Of a stretch of 64,000 nt of DNA, positions 25,830 through 37,800 are shown piece after piece (positions within the stretch are counted from its first letter, which is position 1; each line of letters starts with the position of its first letter). Below the pieces are notes generated by a model that was not told the DNA's origin, did not search any database, and saw only the letters and a list, made by a program, of their open reading frames with translations. The translations under genes were made by a program, and so were the position numbers. The stretch comes from Bacteroidota bacterium (GTDB lineage Bacteria; Bacteroidota; Bacteroidia; Bacteroidales; FEN-979), in contig JAPLDJ010000009.1 of NCBI GenBank assembly GCA_026391805.1, positions 124,001 to 188,000 on the forward strand, in the 5' to 3' direction.

Positions 25830-25869
25830 TTTTTAACAATTTTTGTGAAATAAATCCCGATTTTGTAGG

Positions 25870-25877
25870 TACATTTG
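25870..25877 (+). promoter_or_regulatory. Putative -7 element upstream of gene C
   Basis: TACATTTG matches TAnnTTTG. The nearest TTG (25843-25845) is 24 bases away, longer than usual, so the -33 element is uncertain. The leader to the ATG at 26038 is about 155 bases. Confidence 0.45.
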
Positions 25878-26037
25878 TATCAATTATTGCTTTTTATTGG
25901 TATTGAGTAGTTTACAAGAACAGTCTTTTTACCAAAGAGTTTTTTTAAGGGTAAGAAGACCGTCTTTTTTTATGTGCCAACTACACTCCATATATAACCC
26001 TGAATTATAGATACAATCATAACCAAAAACAACAATC

Positions 26038-29000
26038 ATGAAGAAAATTCTCCTTTTTTTAGTCGCGTTGCTGGTGACATCTTCCGTAATCGGACAGGTA
26101 GCCAGTTACACTTTTTCCCAATCTTCGGGGACATGGACCCCGATTGCCGGAGGAACAGTCATTGCCACGGGAACCCAGGATGACGGTGTTTTCACGGGCT
26201 ATCCCATCGGGTTTAATTTTTATTTCAATGGCGCCTATTACAACACCTTCAGTCTCAATGCGAACGGCTGGATGTGCATGGGCTCTGCCGCTTCCAGCAG
26301 TTATACACCTATCAGCACAGGTGCATCAAATAACGTAATTTCTGCTTTCGGGCAAGACCTTCAGGGCCAGTTAACGGGCGAGATCCGTTACCAGGTTTTG
26401 GGGACCACTCCGAACCAGGTACTGGTACTTCAATTCCTTCATTGGGGAAAATACAGTTATTCAGGTACCGGGGCAGGTGATGACTGGTCATGGCAGTTCA
26501 GGCTGAGTGAAACCACCAATACCTGCAGTGTCGTATATGGCCCTTTTACTGTTAATGCTACCAGTACTACTGGTCAGGTCGGCTTGCGCGGCGCTTCCAC
26601 GGCTGATTTCAACAACCGGACCAATCCCACCACATGGGCGGCAAGTGCTGCCGGCGCTATAAATTCTGCAAGCTGCACAATGTCCAACACCTTGTTCCCG
26701 GTTTCAGGACAAACCTATACCTGGACTCCTCCTCCACCGCCTCCTTCAATTGTTTATACACCGCTTGCGAATACAACTTTAACGACTGCGCGTACACTCT
26801 CCACAACCATAACTTCTTCTTCAGGAATTCCTACTACAGGAATCGGACTTCCCAGACTTTACTGGAAAATCGGTGCGGGAGCCTGGAATAATGTAGCTGC
26901 AACCACACCCGTTGTTGGCAGTACCTATACTTTTACCTTCGGAGCAGGAGTAATTGTGGGGGACATTGTTTCCTATTACATCTGTGCCCAGGATTTGGCC
27001 GGAACTCCCATTGTAGCATGTTCACCTTCAGCCGGTGCAGCCGGATTGACGTACAATCCTCCTGCTGCCGGGACACCACCCACGCCTCCCAATACCTACT
27101 CGGTTGTAGCGGGGATTTGCGGGACTTTCGATGTTGGTGTCGGAAAGACTTATACCACTCTGACTGCTGCGATCGCCGATTTGAATGCAAAGGTTATTAC
27201 CTGCCCGGTCACATTCGTACTGAACGATGCAACTTATTCCACGAGTGAAACATTTCCGATCATCATCAATGCCAATGCAGGCTCCAGCCCAGGTAATACC
27301 GTAACGATCACACCCAAAGCAGGTGTAAATGTTACGGTCACCAGCACCACGGCCACAGCACTCTTAAAACTTTATGGCGCTGATTATATTATCATCGATG
27401 GGGTGAATGCAGCGGGAAGCTCCCTCACGTTCAACAACACCTATTCAAGTGGCATTGACCTTTGGATTACTTCCACCCTAACTGACGGCGCCACTAACAA
27501 CACGATCAAGAACTGTGCTTTAATTGGAACTTCGGGAACCACCACCATCGCAGGAGTGCTTGCAGGGAGCGGTGCAACTCTCGGGAATCCGGCCGAGACC
27601 CCAAATTCATACAATACCATTCAAAATAATACATTCAAGTCGACACAAAACGGTATGTTTATCTATGGCGCTGCAACGGCTGATCTCAACTGGAGTATCA
27701 CCAACAACACGTTGGGATCAACTGTAGCTGCTGAAAAACATGGTTTCAGGGGAGTATTTTTGGGCAATGCAGCCAGCTTTACTGTTTCCAATAACACGAT
27801 TGTAGGTATCCAGTCTTCTGCAACTTCCAGTGCAACTGTAACCGGGATTCAGGTTGCCGGCCTCATTAACGGAGGAACAATATCCGCCAATAAAATAGGC
27901 AACATTGCTCAAATAAATTCGGGCGGTTGGGGTTCAAACGGACTTTTCCTTAATTCAACATCGACCGCTGCCAACCTCAATATTTTCAACAACCTTATTT
28001 ATGATGTCGCTAGTTATGGCTATTCTGGAGGTGCAGGATACGCCGATAACGGATATGGAATCATGGTAGCAACTGGCGGGGGCTACAACATTTATTTTAA
28101 CTCCATCAACCTGAATACACCTCAAACTTTAGCCGCTATCGTTGCTTCCATCAATATTTCAAGCTCTATTACAACCGCGGCCTCACTGATTATCACTAAC
28201 AATATTTTTAATGTTCCAGCATCAAACACAATTGGCACAAGGTATGCCATTTACTGTGGCGCAGCAAATACGGTCTTCTCCGACATCAATTATAATGATT
28301 ACTATTCCGTCGGCACGCTTGGATATTTGGGCAGCGATATGGCGACCATTGCAGCGTGGCGCACTGCAACCGGAAAGGACGTCAATTCCCTCAATGTAGA
28401 TCCCGTTTTTGTATCCGGTACTGATCTTCATCCGACTGCTCCAGCATTAGGAAAAGCCGGAAATTACCTCGCCTTGATTCCGGTTGATTATGCCAATGCC
28501 GGCAGAACCAACCCGCCGGATATCGGTGCTTACCAGTTCTCTGCAAACCAGCTGTTAACAACCAATGCAGCTACAGCAATCCTGAGTACTTCAGCAACTC
28601 TGAACGGGACCATTAATGCCAGCAGCAACACGGTTACTTCTGGATATGATTATGGCCTCACGACCACCTATGGATCATCGATTGCCGGTGTTCCCGCAAC
28701 CGTAACAGGAACCACCGTAACCGCGTTCACAGGAGCTGCAGCAGGCCTTACTGCCAATACACTTTACCACTTCAGGGCAAAGGGTATCAGCGGCGGTGTC
28801 ACGGTTTATGGTGGCGATCTGACCTTCACAACCCCGCCGAATCCTCCTACAGTTGTTACTACTGCTGCTACAGCAGTTCTTGCAACAACTGCTACGGTTA
28901 ACGGAACAGTGAATGCCAACGGCAATTCTTCAACTGTGTCCTTCGATTATGGATTAACCACCACGTATGGATCAACCATAGCCGGTGTACCAAGTCCTGT

Positions 29001-31494
29001 TACCGGATCCGTGGTAACCACAGTTTCTGCAGGCCTGACCGGTCTTCTCCCCGGAACGCTTTACCATTACAGGGTTAAAGCAACGAACGCCGGTGGAACT
29101 TCGAATGGCGGAGATCTCACCTTTACCACGGCACCTGATTTTCCTGCTGTTGTAACGACAGCAGCCACTGCAATCACCACAATCAGTGCAACCCTTAACG
29201 GAACTGTAAATGCAAACGGTGCCAGTTCTACCGTCTTTTTTGATTGGGGACTGACGACTACTTACGGAAACACACTTGGTGGTACGCCAAGCCCTGTCAC
29301 AGGAACAACCGTAACACCTGTCAGTGCAAACATTGCCGGTCTTGTTGTGAATACCACCTATCATTTCAGGGTGAGGGCAACGAATAGTATCGGAACCTCA
29401 AATGGCAATGACCTGACTTTCCTTACGGTTTGTCCGATTGCCGGACCTGCCGGACCGATCACCGGGCCGACACAGGTTTGCCAGGGCGGATCAGGCTATG
29501 TTTATACTGTTACCATTCCGAATGCAACCGGTTATGTATGGACCACTCCTGTCGGAGGAACCATTACAGCCGGTGCCAACACCAATACGGTTACCGTAAG
29601 CTATGCTGCCAACGCAGCCCCGGGTTACATGTTCGTATATGGAACCGCAGCCTGCGGTAACGGAGCTCCCTCACAATTAGGAATCGCCGTGAATCCTCCT
29701 GCAACACCAACCGTCACCGGACCTGCTTCCGTTTGTGTTAACAGCGTGGGGAATATCTATACCACCCAGGCCGGGATGAGCAACTATACATGGACCGTTT
29801 CTGCGGGCGGTGCAATAACAGCCGGAGGCACTACCAATGCCATTACCGTTACCTGGTCAACAACAGGTGCCAAGACCGTTACGGTCAACTACCAGACGGC
29901 TGCCGGTTGCTGGGCAATTGCTCCGACAAGCTACGCTGTGACTGTTAATCCTCTCCCGGTTCCGACCATCAGCGGTCCGAGCCCTGCATGTTCAAACTAC
30001 CCGGGTCTTGTTTACTCGACCCAGGCCAGCATGACTGGCTATACCTGGACCATCTCTGCAGGTGGTACCATAACGTCAGGCGGAACAACAAATACTGTCC
30101 TCGTAACCTGGAATGCAATAGGTGCACAGTCGATTTCTGTAAACTATACAAACGCTAACGGTTGTACCGCGGCAGCAGCTGTTAATTATCCTGTTACCGT
30201 CAACAGTGGCGCTGCCCCGACCATCACCGGGCCCAACACCCTCTGTGTAAACTCAGGCTATAACAACTATTCAACCCAACCGGGAATGTCGGGTTATGCA
30301 TGGACGATCTCTGCCGGCGGTGTCATCAACTACGGTTCGGGAACCAACACCATAACTGTTTCCTGGACTGCTTCAGGTGCACAGTGGGTTGCCGTGAACT
30401 ATACAAATACAGGCGGATGTTCCGCTCCCACTGCAACACAATTCAATGTAACCGTGAACCCGATGCCGGGTCCTGCAGGATCCATCACCGGTACGGCTAC
30501 AGTTTGCGGTGGCGCTAATGGCGTTGCATATTCAACAGCCGTTATTACAGGAGCTGCAACCTATGTATGGACACTCCCCACAGGAGCCACCATCGCTTCC
30601 GGTGCAGGCACCAATGCCATCACCGTGAACTTTGCCGGCAATGCATCCAGCGGTAACATCACCGTGGTCGGCAACAACATGTGCGGTAACGGAACAGCCT
30701 CTGCCCCGTTTGCAGTAACTGTAAATGCCCTTCCGGCTAATGCTGGTACCATCACGGGACCCGCCTCGGTTTGCCAGGGTGATGCAGGAAAGGTATACAA
30801 TGTTCCGGCTATTTCAGGAGCCACAGGCTATGTATGGTCACTCCCTGCCGGAGCTGCCATTGTAGGTGGTTCAAACACCAACGCCATTACCGTTGATTTC
30901 GACGCAACTGCCGCTTCAGGAGTAATTACCGTTGCAGGTACCAACTCCTGCGGAAGCGGTACCGTTTCGCCGAACTTCAACCTGACGGTCAACCCGATCC
31001 CGGCTGCTGCCGTTGCTTCCAATACCGGTTACACTGCCAACAGCAGCGCTGCAGCAGGAAACCAGTGGTATTATTCAGTCACTGCGACCGGAACAGGAGC
31101 ACCCATCAGCGGGGCAACAGGACAGACCTACGACGCAACCCTGACCGGTACCGGTTACTACTGGGTCATTGTTACTCTGAATGGATGTCCCTCAATGGAA
31201 TCCAACCGCGTGCTGATCATCACCACCGGTGTTGAGAATCATGCAGGTGCAGGCATCAGTCTCTATCCTGTTCCCAACGACGGAAAGTTCACCGTCACCT
31301 TCTCCTCAAATGATACTTACAACATCAATGTTTTCAACAACATTGGCATAAAGATCTATGAAGAGAAGAACGTGGAAGTGAACGCTTCAACCAGCAAGGT
31401 GATCGACCTCAGGCCGGTACCCAATGGTGTCTACACGGTCATCTTCGAAAACAACCTGAACCAGGTTGTGAAGAAGATTGTTGTGAATAAATAA
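26038..31494 (+). CDS. Gene C: T9SS surface protein with beta-helix, fibronectin-like and PKD-like modules
   Basis: 1818 residues with signal peptide MKKILLFLVALLVTSSVIGQ. Residues about 20-230 form a beta-sandwich domain (YTFSQSSGTWTPIAGG...) ending in a proline-rich hinge (TPPPPPPS). A second domain with a conserved Cys runs to about 355. Residues about 360-840 look like a right-handed parallel beta-helix: FDVGVGKTYTTLTAAIADLN then many short NNT/NNI turns (ITNNTLGS, VSNNTIVG, ITNNIFNV). Three fibronectin-like modules follow (28555-29427), then about six PKD-like modules (29430-31010) and the shared T9SS domain ending KKIVVNK. The beta-helix layout is also found in gene D. No catalytic residues assigned; polysaccharide or surface binding is plausible. 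Confidence 0.87.
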   Translation: MKKILLFLVALLVTSSVIGQVASYTFSQSSGTWTPIAGGTVIATGTQDDGVFTGYPIGFNFYFNGAYYNTFSLNANGWMCMGSAASSSYTPISTGASNNVISAFGQDLQGQLTGEIRYQVLGTTPNQVLVLQFLHWGKYSYSGTGAGDDWSWQFRLSETTNTCSVVYGPFTVNATSTTGQVGLRGASTADFNNRTNPTTWAASAAGAINSASCTMSNTLFPVSGQTYTWTPPPPPPSIVYTPLANTTLTTARTLSTTITSSSGIPTTGIGLPRLYWKIGAGAWNNVAATTPVVGSTYTFTFGAGVIVGDIVSYYICAQDLAGTPIVACSPSAGAAGLTYNPPAAGTPPTPPNTYSVVAGICGTFDVGVGKTYTTLTAAIADLNAKVITCPVTFVLNDATYSTSETFPIIINANAGSSPGNTVTITPKAGVNVTVTSTTATALLKLYGADYIIIDGVNAAGSSLTFNNTYSSGIDLWITSTLTDGATNNTIKNCALIGTSGTTTIAGVLAGSGATLGNPAETPNSYNTIQNNTFKSTQNGMFIYGAATADLNWSITNNTLGSTVAAEKHGFRGVFLGNAASFTVSNNTIVGIQSSATSSATVTGIQVAGLINGGTISANKIGNIAQINSGGWGSNGLFLNSTSTAANLNIFNNLIYDVASYGYSGGAGYADNGYGIMVATGGGYNIYFNSINLNTPQTLAAIVASINISSSITTAASLIITNNIFNVPASNTIGTRYAIYCGAANTVFSDINYNDYYSVGTLGYLGSDMATIAAWRTATGKDVNSLNVDPVFVSGTDLHPTAPALGKAGNYLALIPVDYANAGRTNPPDIGAYQFSANQLLTTNAATAILSTSATLNGTINASSNTVTSGYDYGLTTTYGSSIAGVPATVTGTTVTAFTGAAAGLTANTLYHFRAKGISGGVTVYGGDLTFTTPPNPPTVVTTAATAVLATTATVNGTVNANGNSSTVSFDYGLTTTYGSTIAGVPSPVTGSVVTTVSAGLTGLLPGTLYHYRVKATNAGGTSNGGDLTFTTAPDFPAVVTTAATAITTISATLNGTVNANGASSTVFFDWGLTTTYGNTLGGTPSPVTGTTVTPVSANIAGLVVNTTYHFRVRATNSIGTSNGNDLTFLTVCPIAGPAGPITGPTQVCQGGSGYVYTVTIPNATGYVWTTPVGGTITAGANTNTVTVSYAANAAPGYMFVYGTAACGNGAPSQLGIAVNPPATPTVTGPASVCVNSVGNIYTTQAGMSNYTWTVSAGGAITAGGTTNAITVTWSTTGAKTVTVNYQTAAGCWAIAPTSYAVTVNPLPVPTISGPSPACSNYPGLVYSTQASMTGYTWTISAGGTITSGGTTNTVLVTWNAIGAQSISVNYTNANGCTAAAAVNYPVTVNSGAAPTITGPNTLCVNSGYNNYSTQPGMSGYAWTISAGGVINYGSGTNTITVSWTASGAQWVAVNYTNTGGCSAPTATQFNVTVNPMPGPAGSITGTATVCGGANGVAYSTAVITGAATYVWTLPTGATIASGAGTNAITVNFAGNASSGNITVVGNNMCGNGTASAPFAVTVNALPANAGTITGPASVCQGDAGKVYNVPAISGATGYVWSLPAGAAIVGGSNTNAITVDFDATAASGVITVAGTNSCGSGTVSPNFNLTVNPIPAAAVASNTGYTANSSAAAGNQWYYSVTATGTGAPISGATGQTYDATLTGTGYYWVIVTLNGCPSMESNRVLIITTGVENHAGAGISLYPVPNDGKFTVTFSSNDTYNINVFNNIGIKIYEEKNVEVNASTSKVIDLRPVPNGVYTVIFENNLNQVVKKIVVNK

Positions 31495-31583
31495 CTGGTG
31501 AATTGGTGTCCGCCTGCGGCGGATGGTGAACTGGCGAGCTAAATATGACTCACCAGTTCGCCAGTTCACAATTTCACTAGTTA
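31492..31583. repeat. Octamer arrays after gene C with an inserted hairpin
   Basis: Octamers (CTGGTGAATTGGTG) begin at the stop. They are interrupted by TCCGCC-TGC-GGCGGA (31509-31523) and resume as GGTGAACTGGCGAG. The inverted family follows (31549-31583). Confidence 0.8.
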
Positions 31584-31605
31584 AAAAGCTAAGAACCACT
31601 ACCCC

Positions 31606-31637
31606 AAGCCTCGACCTAACGGCCGGGGCTTTTTTTA
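31606..31637 (+). terminator. Terminator of gene C
   Basis: AAGCCTCGACC (31606-31616), loop TAAC, GGCCGGGGCTT (31621-31631), then a T-run. Confidence 0.85.
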
Positions 31638-31659
31638 TCCAATTAAACAAACAAATATT

Positions 31660-31688
31660 TTGTTATAAGTTAATTATTTCTATATTTG
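31660..31688 (+). promoter_or_regulatory. Bacteroidota-type promoter of gene D
   Basis: TTG (31660-31662), 18 bases, TATATTTG (31681-31688). The 167-base leader to the ATG at 31856 shows no other signal. Confidence 0.65.
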
Positions 31689-31855
31689 AATACTTTTAAA
31701 CCGGAAGTATAGAATAAACATCTACTCCTCCATTCTGATGACTGACCTGTACACCTTTAAAGCGTACACAGTATCTATCGCCTTTCTTCTTCCTGGAAAG
31801 AAAAACCCGAAATATACCCCTTCTTCTTGTTTCCGTCAATCCAAAAATTATTCGT

Positions 31856-34800
31856 ATGAAAAAGATTTACTTCTTATTCCTGACCTTGATCTTTAGTTAT
31901 AGTGCCTTAGGACAGACTATTTTTACACAAAATTTTGAAGGATCATGGACCATTCCTTCATCCCTGAGTCCTTCCTGGAGCGGTACCACAACACCTGCAG
32001 ATAACCAGTGGCAGCGATGCGATTATACAACTGGATGGACAAGTTCGACCGGAGCCTACTCTCCTTTAGGGGCAAATTCAACCTCCTACTCTGCCAGATT
32101 CCACACTTATGATGCGGCTTCCGGTACTTCGGGAGACTTTATAACACCAACAATCGATCTTTCTGCCTATTCAGCAGGAACAGTGAAACTTAATTTTTAT
32201 CATATCAATACAACAGGGACCGACGTTTTAAACATCTATTCTTCGAGCGATAATGGAGCCACATGGTCATCTGCACTTGCCCCATCACCGATAGGAGTAT
32301 CTGCTGCATGGACATTAAAGACGATTACCTTACCAGGAAACTCAGCCACAACAAAAATTAAATTTACCGCTACTGGTGACTACGGGACTACTGATATTGG
32401 GATTGACGAAATCAAGGTATATTTCCCTGTTGCAGCGAATGGCGTACCGATAACCTTCACGGCAACTTCCGTTACACAAACGGGTATGACTATAGGATGG
32501 ACAGACAATTCAACGAATGAAACCGCATTCAGGGTTTATCGTTCCACCGACAACATCACATTTGTTAAGGTAGGATCAGATGTAACCTCTACCACAATGG
32601 CTACTATCGGTACTACCTACAGCCAGGTACAGTCAGGGTTGGTTCCCGGAACGACTTATTATTACAGAATTACAGCTGTTGCTGATATCGAATCAGCTCC
32701 TTTAACAGGCAGTTGGGCTACCGTTGCCGGTGGTAATATTTTATCGACGGGTACAGGTGGATTGTGGAGTCAAACGAGCACCTGGGTTGGAGGAGTGGTT
32801 CCTGTTTTCACGGACAATGTGACTATTGTGAATGGTGCCACAGTGACGATTGATATCACAACGGCTACATGCTGGAACCTGACAGTCGGGCAAGGCACCT
32901 CAGGCATATTGATCTATCTTGCGGGGACGGCATCCACTTTAACGGTCAATGGTGGGGTCACTGTTGCAGCCGGCGGAAGCTTCAATGCCGGATCTGGTGC
33001 GCTTACCACACATATTTTGTACATCGGAGGGAGCACCAATACTGCTCCTGGTACCGGTAGTATCATAAATAACGGTATTTTCGACATGTATACCACAGCC
33101 GGGGTCACGGTTACTTTCTTTGGAAGCCCGGATGCCTCCATCAGCGGAACGGGAGCCACACTGGATTTCTACAGGGTTGTTCTGAATAAGGGCGCTACGA
33201 CGGCAACAGCCACGGTAACCCCTCCCATTCTTGATCTTCAGCGGGCATATACTGTAACGGGAGTTGCAACAACTGCCCTCCTGTATACTTTCACTGCAGG
33301 TGTGCTAAAAATAAGCGGTTCTTTTACCCAAAGCAACCTGGTATTTCAACCGGCAGGATATACCATACCGGCACTTGGCGGATTCTGGCTTAACAATTCA
33401 ACTTTTACAGTTACCGGGCAGAATGGTTCTCCTACGCTTGCCGGACTTCTCAGGGTTAGTGCAGGCACATACAACATCGGTACTGCGCTCGGCAATTCTA
33501 TGGGATTCAGTACTGGTTCGGTCGTTAATATTGAAGGGGGAACAATAAATGGTGCGAGCAGATTCGGTGTTTCAGCCGCTGCAAATACAATAACCTACAG
33601 CCAGAGCGGGGGCACTATTACCGTTTGTACAGTTGCCAATACCAGTACAACTTTGTGCAGTTTTGACCTTGGAACCTCAGTATCTTCCACAATAAATATC
33701 AGTAACGGAACGATCATTATCCAGAATGTAGCAACTGGTGCAACTGTACGGGATTACCGTAACCAAGCGGGTACGGGAATCGCCGGGTTGACCGGCGGAA
33801 CATTACAGATTGGTAATGCATCCACCCCTGCTGCAAAATCGTTTACAATTTATGGCGTTACCCCAAACCTGGTTATTAATGGCACGTTTGCCCACACAGT
33901 AACCTGGGGAGCTCCGGTCAACTATAATAACTGTTCTCTCAACATTACAATAAGCGCAACAACAACATTAAACATAGGGAACAATATCTTCCTATTTGCC
34001 GGCACCACTCTTACCGACAATGGTATCTTTATAGGAACCGGCGCGAGCAGCCGGCTCTATTTCTACGGTGCTGTTCCCCTGGCGATGCAGACCTTTACCG
34101 GCACCGGGGTTGTCACAGCCCCGTTGACAAGTTTTGATGTTGATAACAGTTTCGGAGTGAACGTCACCTCTACAAATAATGTACCTGTTACCCGTATTAT
34201 CCTGTTCACCGGAGGTGTTACCGGCAGCGGGAAACTTACGCTCGGGAATGGCGCAGCCACAACAGGTACTATTCAAATCGGGAATACAACCACTCCAACC
34301 AATGCAGGAGTCTTTGATGCACCTCTCACCTTTAACCTGGGCACGGGAGGCGAGGTCATTTCCTACCTGAGGACAGGATCTTCAAGGACTACTGGTAATG
34401 AGGTTACCCCCACACGTGCGCTCACGAGCATGACGTTCGATGATAACGATGTGACCCACACACTCACAATTGCAGGCGGCAATCTTTCCGCCGGAACACT
34501 GAACCTCACAAACGGAATAATTATTTCCAGTGCTGCCAATCTTCTGACCGTCAGCGGTACTGCCACTACATCTATTGTGGGAGGCAGCACTGCCGCCTAT
34601 GTAAACGGACCATTGGCAAGAACCTTGCCCGCTTCCCTCTTAACGGGATCAACGTATCCATTACCTGTCGGGAAAGGCACCTACAATCCCCTGGAGTTAG
34701 TGAATCCCACAACGAATGCAGGAGGTACGGTTGTAATAAAAGCCGAAGCATTTGATGCCAATTGCAGCGGGACCGCAGGATTGAACATGGGAGCATTGAA

Positions 34801-37800
34801 TTCAAACCGGTACTGGGGTGCCTCCATTACTTCCGGCGGGGCTAATTTCACAAATACATTTATCCGTTTGAATGATGCATCAGTGGTTTCCTCAAGTGCA
34901 ATTGCAGCTTCTGCCACATCAAATGGCACCTATGATATCGTAGGCGGGACTTCACCAACCATAGTCGTAGGGACAAGCGTATTAAGCGCAGCGCCGGCAG
35001 CAACAAGCATGCCCGGATTCTATGTTATTGGCACCAAATCAGTATCGATGACATACATATCAAGCACGACGACCCAGGCAAATACAAATGCTGTCGCTCA
35101 GGGGACAACAAATGCTGAAGTGATGGGTATTCAGGTTGTAACTTCAGGAAATGCCAGTCCATTAAGCGTTACAAGTTTTACGGTAAATGCAAACGGGACA
35201 ACAAATGTTTCCGATATTACTAATGCAAAGATATATTACACTGGCACATCAAGTACATTCGCCACCACAACTCAATTTGGTTCGACTGTGGCCTCTCCTA
35301 CTGTTTCAAATTATTCCATAACAGGGAGTCAGGTTTTAGCGGAAGGCACAAACTATTTCTGGATTACTTATGATGTTCCTTCCACTGCAACCTTAAATAA
35401 TTATATTGACGCTGAATGTACGTCTTTGACTGTGGGATTTCCGCAAACACCCACCCTCACTAACCCGTCTGGTAACCGGCAGATATTGAATCAGTCCGTA
35501 ATAGGATCTGGCGTTGCAACAGCAACCTGGCCGGTTTACAGGTACTATAATTATTCGACCTGGGAGTGTATTTATTTACAATCGGAACTGGGTACAGTGA
35601 AAGACATTACAAGTATTGCGTTTAATAAATCTTCCGGTGCAGATATTGTGGCCATCACACCGGTTACTGTTTACATGAAGCATACCAGTGCAACAATATT
35701 AACTACAGGCAAGTATGATCTGACCGGATATACTCAGGTATTTACAGGCACATTCCAGAATACAGCCACGAGCGGATGGATGGAAATGGTATTAAATACA
35801 GCATTCTCATACAACGGAACTGACAACCTCCAGATTCTGATCGTGAGAGGATATCAAGCTTATACTTCTTCCTATCCATATTATTATTCCACGACTGCTG
35901 CAACAAACAGGGCAAGACAGGGCTATTCTGATACGGAACAACCTGGAATCACTGGAGGGACTATAGATCTGACTGCTTCCACAAATGTTCCTAATCTAAG
36001 ATATAATTTCGCGCTACCTGTTCCCAAATCTTTATCCGGTATTACGTACAATCAGGCATCGACGAGTGCCGTTATACTGGGTTCTTTAAACAAGGAAATC
36101 TTAAGACTTGATTTTGCCGTAGCCGGTTCGACTGGAACATTGAGTCTGAACTCTATTGTCGTTTCGTCGAATAACACAAGTGATGCCGATATTTCCAATG
36201 TCAAATTATTCAGAACATCATCACCTGTGTTCAGCACTGCGAATCAACTTGGAACTTCCCAGACCTTCTCAGGAGGGACAGCAACTTTCTCATCCCTGAA
36301 TTATGACTTGCCTGGTTTTTCGACTACCTACATTTGGGTTGCTTACGACATCAGTGGAACTGCAACAGTTAACAATCTGGCGGATGCAAGAATTACTGCA
36401 AACAGCATTAATGTTGCAGGTTCGACGTACCCTGTTGCGGATCAGAGTCCCGCAGGAAGCAGAACAATCCGGGGACCCCTGAACGGTCCTTATGATGTAG
36501 GAACAGGAAAAGTCTACCCAAAAATCATTGATGCAATAGCCGATCTGGCCCTTCTCGGTGTCAGTGGTCCGGTAATATTCAACCTGACCGATGCAACCTA
36601 TCCATCTGAAACATTCCCGATTATTATAAACGCATACACAGGAGCGAGCGCAACGAATACAGTAACTATAAAACCCGCTTCCGGCGTTAATGCATCGATA
36701 TCAGGAGCTTCTGCTTCTTCATTGATTAAATTCAATGGAGCCAGTTATCTGACAATTGACGGTTCAAACAACGGCACTTCCTCGCAAAACTTAACGTTAA
36801 CAAACACCACTGCATCAGGAACCACTGCCGTCGTTTGGATAGGCAGCAACGGGACAGGCGCCGGAACAAATTACATCACGGTTAAAAACTGTAACCTGGC
36901 CAACGGATTCAATATAGGTACTTCTTATGGGATATTTGCAGGAGCGTCCAGCGGTCTTGGAACTGCCGGTAATGACAATGATAACCTGACCCTGCAGAAC
37001 AACAATATCAACACCTCCTATTACGGTATCTGGGCGCAGGCAACTTCGGCTGCCGGCCAAATGGATAATCTGCAGATGATCGGAAATTCTATCGGATCGG
37101 CAACTTCGGCCAATTATATCGGTTACAGCGGGATTAACATTGCATATGCTTCCGGAGCACTGATCTCCCAGAATACCATCTTTAACATTATTACTTCTGT
37201 AAATTGGACACCCGTTGGAATGACCATTGGTTCAGGTGTGGTTTCATCAACGATCAGCAGAAACAATATTAATAATGTCACCTGGTCAACAGCTGGAGGA
37301 TACGGAGGTAGAGGGCTCTATGTTAATACGGGAAATGCCGCAAGCAACCTTACCATTGCGAACAATCTTCTCTATGTAATTAGTGGTGACGGATTTACAG
37401 GTTTTTCAAACTCTTCCCCTGTCGGGATGTACTTTGATGGTACCACAGGAGGATTGAATATCTATCACAACTCGGTTTATATGAGTGGAAATTTATCTTA
37501 TACCAGCGCCACCCTTACAGCAGCTATCCTGTTCTATACCGCGACCATAACAAACATCAATCTCCGTAACAATATATTCCAGAACTCTATGGTGAACAGT
37601 GTGACTTCAGGATCCAAAAGTTATGTGATCTTTTCAGCTACCGCACCCGCCAATTTTACTCAGATTGATAACAATGACTACTTTGATGGCGGGTCACAAG
37701 CGGTTCTCGGATTTTTACCTCTTTACAGTGATATCACGACACTTGCTGCATGGCAGGCAGCAACAGGAAAAGATGTTTACTCTGCTAATGTTAACCCCAA

